Assembly (NCBI RefSeq): GCF_000002235.5
Contig: NW_022145550.1
Location: 1,082,501-1,146,500, forward strand
Source: Strongylocentrotus purpuratus
Lineage: Eukaryota; Echinodermata; Echinoidea; Camarodonta; Strongylocentrotidae
DNA: 64,000 nucleotides
Direction of reading: 5' to 3'
Below are positions 63,301 through 64,000 of this stretch, piece by piece. The notes under the pieces are model-generated. The model saw only the letters and a list, made by a program, of their open reading frames with translations. It was not told where the DNA came from and searched no databases. A program made the position numbers and the translations under genes. Position 1 is the first letter of the stretch. The number at the start of each line of letters is the position of its first letter.

Positions 63301-64000
63301 GCAAAGTTCTGATATATCTTGTTTGTTGTTGATAGAGCATTTACGTCATATTATTTGTTATCATTGCTGACCATGACTTACTTTGACAGTTGTCCCCAAA
63401 CCAGCCAGTCTGACACCCCCCTGCACATATTCCACTATAAATATCACATGATGAACCACCTGCACAGTGACATGTCTGTGAACATCCTGGACCATATGTA
63501 TCGACATTACATACTGTAATAGAAATTTCAAAAAACATTACAAAACAGGATGAACAGATACAATACATTCATTAGAAAGAAATATTTGGCATGCTACAAT
63601 GTTTCCTCCTCCTCCTCCTCCCCCTCCCCCTCCCCTCCCCCCCCTCCCCCTCCCCCTCCCCCTCCCCCTCCCCCTCTTCTTCTTCTTCTTCTCCACTAGG
63701 TTGCACCTTACCTCACTCATGAATCCAGCCACATTATGGTATATGCTTTTGATATTCAAAGAAAAATATAATTTTCTGAGAATTGCAGATGTACTGTACA
63801 CGTATGATAACTTTTTGGCCTCCTAGATACATGTATTTTCACTATTATAATTAGAGCACAATTAATAAAATATTGAAGACTTACGTGTGTCACATGTTAG
63901 ACCATGGGCACCGACGTCACATGAACATCCATAAGGATCAGGTAGGCAAAAAAGACCCCCATGACATTGTGTGGCAGCATTATTTCTATATGAACATTGA
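34204..64000 (-). CDS. Gene A: receptor with Tie-type ectodomain and tandem tyrosine phosphatase domains (5' end off window)
   Basis: Minus-strand model of 28 exons from 64000 to the stop at 34206-34204. All exons have GT-AG borders and compatible phases except two internal frame discrepancies. Visible order: EGF2, EGF3, EGF4, EGF5, Ig3, FN3-1, FN3-2, FN3-3, transmembrane helix, juxtamembrane segment, PTP D1, PTP D2, tyrosine-rich tail. D1 carries KNRY, WPD and HCSAGVGRTG and is predicted active on phosphotyrosine substrates at the plasma membrane. D2 has HCLSGAGRTG but WPK in place of WPD and is probably regulatory. The ectodomain aligns with Tie1/2 in module order and in linker sequences such as VLPVIKKAP at the Ig3/FN3 border. 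Known Tie proteins have a kinase inside. Predicted type I membrane protein of over 1,340 residues. Frame discrepancies in EGF5 and FN3-2 leave open an allele, an assembly error or recent decay. Confidence 0.88.
34885..35020 (-). CDS. Gene A exon 27: D2 P-loop second half and Q-loop
   Basis: 136 bp, acceptor TTAAAG and donor GTATGC. It encodes SGAGRTGVFC and ends RMQFVQTE. With the last two bases of exon 26 it gives HCLSGAGRTG, a complete CX5R loop. It has the same length and position as D1 exon 20 (136 bp), as expected for duplicated domains. Confidence 0.93.
35340..35482 (+). repeat. Dispersed repeat shared with 13855-14030
   Basis: CAAAACATATTCTTTCACAT and GAGCTTCCATTTCATTTTTTG blocks match the other copy. 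This copy sits in the intron between exons 26 and 27 and lacks the G-run. Confidence 0.6.
35644..35795 (-). CDS. Gene A exon 26: D2 WPD-loop region and catalytic Cys
   Basis: 152 bp, acceptor TTTTAG, donor GTAAGT (optimal). It encodes VTQYQFHGWPKHGSDP, then FSILVHC. The general-acid Asp of WPD is Lys here. In RPTP D2 domains this position is often altered, lowering activity. The nucleophilic Cys is retained. Confidence 0.93.
36127..36252 (-). CDS. Gene A exon 25: D2 core
   Basis: 126 bp, acceptor TTCTAG and donor GTATGT, phase 0. It encodes SCAQYWPDANSVQFGSYSV and TIRQLKVTRNSK, the C-x-x-YWP strand region of PTP domains. Its D1 counterpart is exon 18 (also 126 bp). Confidence 0.93.
36506..36612. 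repeat. (ACT)n microsatellite
   Basis: Imperfect ACT/AGT array at the left border of the LINE fragment. Confidence 0.95.
36613..38025 (-). mobile_element. LINE fragment (non-LTR retrotransposon), internally deleted
   Basis: On the minus strand the first part translates to a typical LINE pre-RT/RT region: LDPSKASGPDELPPKLLK, then LKQELVTRIHKSGKK, NYRPI, then VMEHIILSHV. It reaches motif A as FLEFKEACDRVPH, where the usual catalytic Asp is Glu. About 200 codons, including the YxDD region, are then missing. The C-terminal end follows (VQRIAARFVYRDYRYTTSPS, then LGWDTLHTRRILD), interrupted by stops. It is a dead copy in the intron between exons 24 and 25. The clade could be Jockey, CR1 or L2-like; not resolved. 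Confidence 0.85.
38023..38067. repeat. (ACT)n microsatellite
   Basis: It borders the 5' side of the LINE fragment and mirrors the array at 36506-36612. Confidence 0.95.
38292..38420 (-). CDS. Gene A exon 24: D2 core
   Basis: 129 bp, acceptor TTTCAG and donor GTAGTA, phase 0. It encodes GVHCTFMTTQMPLPTTVSDF, then WSMVLNNKPSTIVMLND: the TQGPL/DFW region of PTP domains, with TQMPL. Confidence 0.93.
39079..39143 (-). CDS. Gene A exon 23: D2, YINAS strand
   Basis: 65 bp, acceptor TTCTAG and donor GTGAGA. It encodes QRNRVILDSPDHDYINASQM, continuing KNRYGNNLP of exon 22. Confidence 0.9.
39240..39402 (+). repeat. SINE 3' end, 5'-truncated
   Basis: It ends GAGGCTACCCTGGGTAAAC followed by a (TTA)n tail at 39367-39400, the tail type of echinoderm tRNA-SINEs. 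The head is absent or degraded. Confidence 0.6.
39712..39811 (-). CDS. Gene A exon 22: start of PTP D2
   Basis: 100 bp, acceptor AATCAG and donor GTAAGT. It encodes a linker (TLKSLCPDPPASHTRS) and the D2 substrate-loop start HPKNRYGNNLP. Found from its splice sites and its fit between exons 21 and 23; joining gives KNRYGNNLPLQRNRVILD. D2 lacks the Tyr-Asp pair that follows KNRY in D1, consistent with weak substrate binding. Confidence 0.88.
40161..40509 (+). repeat. MITE-like repeat family M, most complete copy
   Basis: It begins AAAGGTGAGTTCTGGTAA and ends TTACCAGAACTGGAGTTT, an imperfect inverted repeat. It contains the GAAAGAAAAGGTGTGGAATG, CTTGGCAAAGTAACAAGC and TGTACACAGAAAG blocks. About 350 bp, in the intron between exons 21 and 22. 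Confidence 0.7.
40830..41146 (+). repeat. tRNA-derived SINE, near full length
   Basis: The B box GGTTCGAGTCC is at 40903-40913. The body includes CCTTTGGCAAGACATTGATC and AAATGGATACCTGGTAGG, and the 3' end is GCGCTATATAAGCACTG with an ATT tail. It lies on the strand opposite to gene A and ends about 27 bp from the exon 21 donor site. Confidence 0.85.
41174..41323 (-). CDS. Gene A exon 21: end of D1 and inter-domain linker
   Basis: 150 bp, acceptor ATACAG and donor GTAACG, phase 0. It starts EQYAFIYGAVLEDL, completing QTQEQYAFIY, the Q-loop and following helix of an active PTP domain. It ends with the linker SSGDGRGRSKMTKEFQ. Confidence 0.94.
41836..41971 (-). CDS. Gene A exon 20: D1 catalytic P-loop second half
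   Basis: 136 bp, acceptor ATCCAG and donor GTCAGT. It encodes AGVGRTGVVISIDSVV and ends RPYMVQTQ. Joined with exon 19 it gives HCSAGVGRTG, the full catalytic signature. It contains the phosphate-binding Arg and the Q-loop glutamines. Confidence 0.95.
42421..42569 (-). CDS. Gene A exon 19: D1 WPD loop and catalytic Cys
   Basis: 149 bp, acceptor AACCAG and donor GTAGGC. It encodes RTVTQFHFTEWPDKGVPKH and, at the end, FTHPLIIHC. It holds the general-acid Asp and the nucleophilic Cys, so D1 is predicted to be an active tyrosine phosphatase. Confidence 0.95.
42943..43068 (-). CDS. Gene A exon 18: D1 core
   Basis: 126 bp, acceptor AAATAG and donor GTAGGT, phase 0. It encodes IKCGKYWPKIPGDSVKFGNI, then KVELVSLEA, the KCxxYWP region. 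It reads without a break into exon 19. Confidence 0.93.
43117..43455 (-). repeat. tRNA-derived SINE, minus orientation
   Basis: Reading the minus strand, it has a degraded tRNA-like head near 43455-43370. A body follows (CTACATTTGCCAATCCATAT, GGGGACCTGGTAAGATG) and it ends AAGCGCTAAATAAATCC, parallel to the SINE at 40830. It lies in the intron between exons 17 and 18. Confidence 0.65.
43485..43775 (+). repeat. Repeat family M, copy 5, with extension
   Basis: Blocks TTCTGGAATCATCAAAATG, GGCCCAGTCTTGATAAAG and GTATATGGGACTACTC match other copies. The extension with CATTTGAAGAGCCATGCTTT matches 3055-3085 in reverse. Confidence 0.6.
43807..43904 (-). CDS. Gene A exon 17: D1 core
   Basis: 98 bp, acceptor TTCAAG and donor GTCCGT. 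It encodes PNNASTDDFWRMVWQENVTT and IAMVTKLKEGDK, the DFWRMVWE block of PTP domains. Confidence 0.94.
44115..44151 (-). CDS. Gene A exon 16: 37-bp exon of D1
   Basis: Acceptor ATACAG and donor GTATGT. It encodes SFDNDKAYIASQ and the first base of the next Gly, the AYIASQGP stretch. A 37-bp exon at this place is, from memory, also seen in vertebrate receptor PTP genes. Confidence 0.92.
44395..44485. repeat. (GT)n microsatellite in intron
   Basis: Imperfect GT/GC array in the intron between exons 15 and 16 of gene A. Confidence 0.95.
44733..44809 (-). CDS. Gene A exon 15: D1, YFNAS strand
   Basis: 77 bp, acceptor ATTCAG and donor GTAAGT. It encodes DSARVKLEVIDNNPHSDYFN, then ASYIP. YFNAS replaces the usual YINAS. 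Confidence 0.93.
45313..45400 (-). CDS. Gene A exon 14: start of D1
   Basis: 88 bp, acceptor TTCTAG and donor GTGAGT. It encodes DLPGPNIYPQTVAQEEINFT and KNRYKNILP, with the KNRY phosphotyrosine-recognition loop complete. The split codon gives the following Tyr. Confidence 0.94.
45648..45883 (-). CDS. Gene A exon 13: juxtamembrane region and wedge helix
   Basis: 236 bp, acceptor TGACAG and donor GTAGGT. It encodes a Pro/Ser-rich segment (HQSPPRSTRPKPAVAVKPFV) and then IPLAQFPAFVNKNR ... ALFSEEFH, the helix-turn-helix that leads into PTP D1 in receptor phosphatases. Confidence 0.92.
46231..46313 (-). CDS. Gene A exon 12: juxtamembrane segment
   Basis: 83 bp, acceptor CCAAAG and donor GTAGGC. 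It encodes NDSNPSKKENIEDQFQAPLD and FQDTPLE, an acidic cytoplasmic linker with no named domain. Confidence 0.85.
46669..46771 (-). CDS. Gene A exon 11: transmembrane helix
   Basis: 103 bp, acceptor ATAAAG and donor GTTTGT. It encodes SVGSIAATAGGAVGAI and then an Ile/Val-only stretch of about 17 residues ending in FKRRR, the stop-transfer signal. This gives a type I topology. Confidence 0.94.
47363..47675. mobile_element. Solo end of the Tc1/mariner-like family seen at 2553-6999
   Basis: It starts TA-CAGTGCGTCCCAG and continues through CGAAACCGAGAATTATCGA-like sequence to CAATCAGGAAAAACGAGC, matching the terminal inverted repeat of the 2553-6999 element. The partner end was not found. It lies in the intron between exons 10 and 11. 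Confidence 0.7.
47912..47981 (-). CDS. Gene A exon 10: FN3-3, C-terminal part
   Basis: 70 bp, acceptor ATATAG and donor GTAAGA. It encodes VQTVNGAGSSNWSEPVTAKT and IQS. VNGAGSSNWSEP is a classic FN3 F-G loop and G strand. Confidence 0.92.
48518..48756 (-). CDS. Gene A exon 9: FN3-3, N-terminal part
   Basis: 239 bp, acceptor TCACAG and donor GTAACA. It encodes APSPINVTIPRSTTSSFTVS, then WSTPLPSNINGNIQKYIIRY, with the FN3 tryptophan in strand B and the Y-x-I-x-Y of strand C. Confidence 0.93.
48757..49009. other. Intron with poly-T/poly-G run
   Basis: A T-run and then a G-run at 48838-48873, similar to the one at 5671-5717. Nothing else was recognised. Confidence 0.6.
49010..49153. mobile_element. 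hAT-like G-run MITE, 144 bp
   Basis: The ends are CAGGGGCGTACGCAGG and CCTGCATACGCACATG (three mismatches in 16). The flanks CACATGAG (49002-49009) and CACATGCA (49154-49161) share the first six bases. The interior is G- and C-runs. Confidence 0.6.
49154..49590. other. Gene A intron remainder
   Basis: AT-rich with no recognised feature. A weak repeat of the neighbouring exon's GATAGTCTCACTGCTC block appears at 49443-49458, which may be a small local duplication of exon 8. Confidence 0.5.
49591..49816 (-). CDS. Gene A exon 8: FN3-2, C-terminal part
   Basis: 226 bp, acceptor TTTCAG and donor GTGAGA. It encodes VTHYMIYYAASTSSNSLTV and LETYLDYSIQITASNKDEEG, then TIVKTIEE, the later strands of an FN3 domain. 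Confidence 0.92.
49817..50405. other. Gene A intron
   Basis: AT-rich; no gene or repeat was identified. Confidence 0.6.
50406..50483 (-). CDS. Gene A exon 7: FN3-2 start, with 7 extra bases
   Basis: Acceptor TTTTAG, donor GTATGA, 78 bp. It begins in the frame set by exon 6 as PSASP and ends in the frame required by exon 8 as TGLQVSAINPKELEVTWE. The two frames meet only if seven bases (CTGATGA on the minus strand, near 50453-50459) are set aside. Without them the exon is 71 bp and fits both neighbours. As written, the gene hits a stop within the exon. Confidence 0.82.
50484..51005. other. Gene A intron
   Basis: AT-rich; no gene or repeat was identified. Confidence 0.6.
51006..51311 (-). CDS. 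Gene A exon 6: FN3-1, whole domain
   Basis: 306 bp, phase 1-1, acceptor CTTCAG and donor GTAAGT. It encodes VIKKAPVIVSTTSTTVGLRW (strand A/B), DPPLVGYDVFVKKDG (strand C) and LTPDTEYRFRVAAVREG (strand E/F). The order and the TEYxxxVxxVRxGxGGxG pattern match the first FN3 of Tie2 as I remember it. Confidence 0.94.
51405..51482 (+). repeat. SINE 3' tail
   Basis: GCGCCTTGAGCACTCC ... GGCGCGATATAAGTTAC followed by (ATT)n. 5'-truncated copy in the intron between exons 5 and 6. Confidence 0.65.
51797..51822. repeat. Poly-C run
   Basis: About 25 C residues, nearly uninterrupted. Confidence 0.9.
51987..52459. mobile_element. Probable MITE with 14-bp inverted ends
   Basis: GGGTGCGTTTATTG at 51987 and CAATAAACGCACCC ending at 52459 are perfect inverted repeats. 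GCGTTTATCA is repeated inside at 52271 and 52378, and a palindromic CTTTAGATATGC/GCCCATATCTAAAG lies near 52337-52362. No target duplication was visible. Confidence 0.6.
52652..52945 (-). CDS. Gene A exon 5: Ig domain 3
   Basis: 294 bp, phase 1-1, acceptor TGGCAG and donor GTGAGC. It encodes PSNFTCYVEGIPLP (strand B Cys), then SVYPQEDGGYQCTLTVKGVG (strand F Cys). Its place between the last EGF and the first FN3 corresponds to Ig3 of Tie receptors. Confidence 0.94.
53155..53205. repeat. Short local copy of the exon 5 acceptor region
   Basis: The GATATTCCTGTCAAAAACC block at about 53164 repeats GATATTCCTGCCAAAAACC at 52939, which spans the exon 5 acceptor. Only about 45 bp match, so it is a duplication scar, not an exon. 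Confidence 0.5.
53400..56235. repeat. Composite intron repeat of unknown class, ending in a five-unit ~160-bp array
   Basis: The left part repeats a GGAGATAGG...GAAAGGCC block at about 53405 and 54952. From 55320 to 56150 five units of 156-169 bp follow, each with TTTGCATAAATTACCATAAT, CAATGGAGCAAAAT, CAAATCAAAATCGG and GGAGAAGAAGCA. The array ends in a GGACGGACGGACG run, then GCTACGCCATGGCATAAGCT and CAGGCCGGATGAGC. I associate that ending with abundant marine-invertebrate repeats, but cannot assign a superfamily. No coding frame. Confidence 0.65.
56293..57208. mobile_element. piggyBac-like non-autonomous element, 916 bp
   Basis: TTAA at 56289-56292 and 57209-57212 flanks CCCTATTTAGCC and its exact complement GGCTAAATAGGG. 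TTAA duplication with CCCT ends is the piggyBac hallmark. The inner ends hold G/C-runs. The interior shares long stretches with 58997-59800 in inverted orientation. Confidence 0.8.
57358..58129. mobile_element. Tc1/mariner-type (pogo/Tigger-like) MITE, 772 bp
   Basis: The left end is CAGGCAAACCTTTATTAGCG and the right end GGGACCGCC-complement ... CAGGTTTGACTG. TA occurs at both borders (57356-57357, 58130-58131). Subterminal GACCACCTGTCTA motifs are repeated at both sides. No transposase frame. Confidence 0.75.
58390..58520 (-). CDS. Gene A exon 4: EGF module 5, one base short
   Basis: Acceptor TTTCAG, donor GTAATT, 131 bp where a phase 1-1 exon should be 132. In the frame set by exon 3 it starts ECEG. 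In the frame needed by exon 5 it reads GTFGLDCLQQCHCTPEAC, then GLCQGQCLDSW, with the cysteine spacing of an EGF module. The two join if the run GGGG (58509-58512 on the plus strand as CCCC) had one more base. The lesion lies in a homopolymer, where sequencing errors are common. Confidence 0.85.
58993..59810. mobile_element. Second piggyBac-like copy, one end only
   Basis: It starts TTAA-CCCTATAAATAAGGCC. It is then similar to the complement of 56490-57180 (shared TTTTTTCTTTCGAGTCTTGC, CCTTTTGTCTTTGCATGTCA and ACAACAAAAACAATAAAATA). The far end was not found, so it is truncated or merged with a G-run repeat near 59850. Confidence 0.65.
59920..61076. mobile_element. hAT-like element, 1,157 bp, perfect 8-bp target duplication
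   Basis: The ends are CAGGGTTGGGCGGTAAATAC and the complement side ATATGCCAACCCTG. AAATAATG is found at both 59912-59919 and 61077-61084. Subterminal CGGTAAATACCGG motifs are repeated many times at both ends, as expected for transposase-binding arrays. The middle holds a foldback element (60243-60751). Confidence 0.88.
60243..60751. repeat. Foldback (palindromic) element inside the hAT element
   Basis: GGGAACCAAAACCTTCATAC at 60243 is mirrored by GTATGAAGGTTTTGGTTCCC ending at 60751. Similarity continues inward for about 200 bp on each arm, including CACTAGAGGGCGATATTCAA and its complement. It can form a long hairpin. Confidence 0.8.
61085..61715. other. Gene A intron next to exon 3
   Basis: From about 61550 the sequence parallels 1-214 of gene B (CAGCACTATGTACATATATG against CAGCACTATGTGTATAATTA), so it is duplicated intron. 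61140-61500 has SINE-like wording but no clear head. Confidence 0.6.
61716..61874 (-). CDS. Gene A exon 3: EGF module 4
   Basis: 159 bp, phase 1-1, acceptor CCCCAG and donor GTAAGA. It encodes CEAGYYGSQCTDKCHC, then SEQKCALGYTARS. It is the paralogue of gene B exon 215-370, with a few substitutions and one extra residue. Confidence 0.93.
62428..63222. mobile_element. hAT-like element, 795 bp, perfect 8-bp target duplication
   Basis: CACGGGTGGCCAACC at the left and GGTTGGCCACCCGTG at the right are perfect 15-bp inverted ends. ATGTAGGC lies at 62420-62427 and 63223-63230. The matching gene B intron (371-911) lacks it. Non-autonomous, and its interior contains further G/C-run repeat sequence. 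Confidence 0.88.
63382..63513 (-). CDS. Gene A exon 2: EGF module 3
   Basis: 132 bp, phase 1-1, acceptor ATTACAG and donor GTAAGT. It encodes CNVDTYGPGCSQTCHCAGG, then GGCQTGWFGDNC. It is the paralogue of gene B exon 912-1046. Confidence 0.93.
63514..63884. repeat. Gene A intron with expanded CCT/CTT tract
   Basis: A pyrimidine tract runs from 63602 to 63693, mostly CCT and CCCCTC units. The open frames across it are repeat artefacts. The flanks match gene B 1047-1403. Confidence 0.85.
63885..64000 (-). CDS. Gene A exon 1 (visible part): EGF module 2 with Tie landmark
   Basis: Donor GTAAGT; the 5' part is beyond the right edge. It encodes ATQCHGGLFCLPDPYGCSCD and VGAHGLTC, almost the same as gene B exon 1404-1565 including the FCLPDPYGCSC signature. 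It anchors gene A, whose phosphatase domains lie 20-30 kb downstream, to the Tie-type ectodomain family. Confidence 0.92.

Noticed and set aside
1-64000. CRISPR arrays, phage or bacterial genes, organelle DNA, LTR or Polinton elements
   Set aside because: The direct repeats present are eukaryotic microsatellites and minisatellites, and no integrase, capsid, envelope or prokaryotic gene signature was seen.

Overview
The window looks like genomic DNA of a marine invertebrate deuterostome, most likely an echinoderm (a hemichordate is possible). The grounds are large introns with GT-AG splice sites, AT-rich background, tRNA-derived SINEs with ATT-rich tails, many short DNA transposons, and a histone-type 3' processing signal of the sea-urchin kind. 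The species call is inference. Nothing bacterial, viral or organellar was recognised.

The coding content is two head-to-tail genes on the minus strand. Gene A enters at the right edge and ends at a stop codon at 34204. Its 28 visible exons (about 4.0 kb of coding sequence, about 1,340 residues) encode at least four EGF/laminin-type modules, one Ig domain, three fibronectin III domains, one transmembrane helix, a juxtamembrane region, two tandem protein tyrosine phosphatase domains (D1 and D2), and a tail with three YxNV motifs. Gene B lies downstream. Its six visible exons (10694 down to 215) encode two Ig domains and four EGF modules, and it runs off the left edge. Read together as one complement, the two halves give Ig-Ig-EGF(x5)-Ig-FN3(x3)-TM. 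This is the ectodomain plan of the Tie/angiopoietin-receptor kinases and carries Tie-like sequence landmarks, such as FCLPDPYGCSC in EGF2 and RLIVR before EGF1. In gene A, however, the cytoplasmic part is a tandem phosphatase, not a tyrosine kinase. This Tie-type phosphatase receptor is the main discovery candidate.

The EGF exons at 0.2-1.6 kb (gene B) and 61.7-64.0 kb (gene A) are paralogous, introns included, so the window spans almost exactly one ~62.5-kb unit of a tandem duplication. Gene A has intact phosphatase exons but two frame discrepancies in the ectodomain: one missing base in EGF5 and seven extra bases in FN3-2. The six gene B exons are all clean.

Layout: 0-10.7 kb gene B, with a nested transposon cluster at 2.55-7.0 kb; 10.7-34.2 kb intergenic DNA and/or 5' introns of gene B, full of minisatellites, G-run-ended hAT-like elements, MITEs and a histone-like stem-loop pair; 34.2-46.8 kb the intracellular and membrane part of gene A; 46.8-64 kb its ectodomain with transposon-filled introns. 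Several insertions have target-site duplications visible in the sequence: hAT at 3382-6252, 20753-20966, 59920-61076 and 62428-63222; Tc1/mariner at 2553-6999 and 57358-58129; piggyBac-like at 56293-57208. No retrovirus, LTR element or Polinton was recognised.
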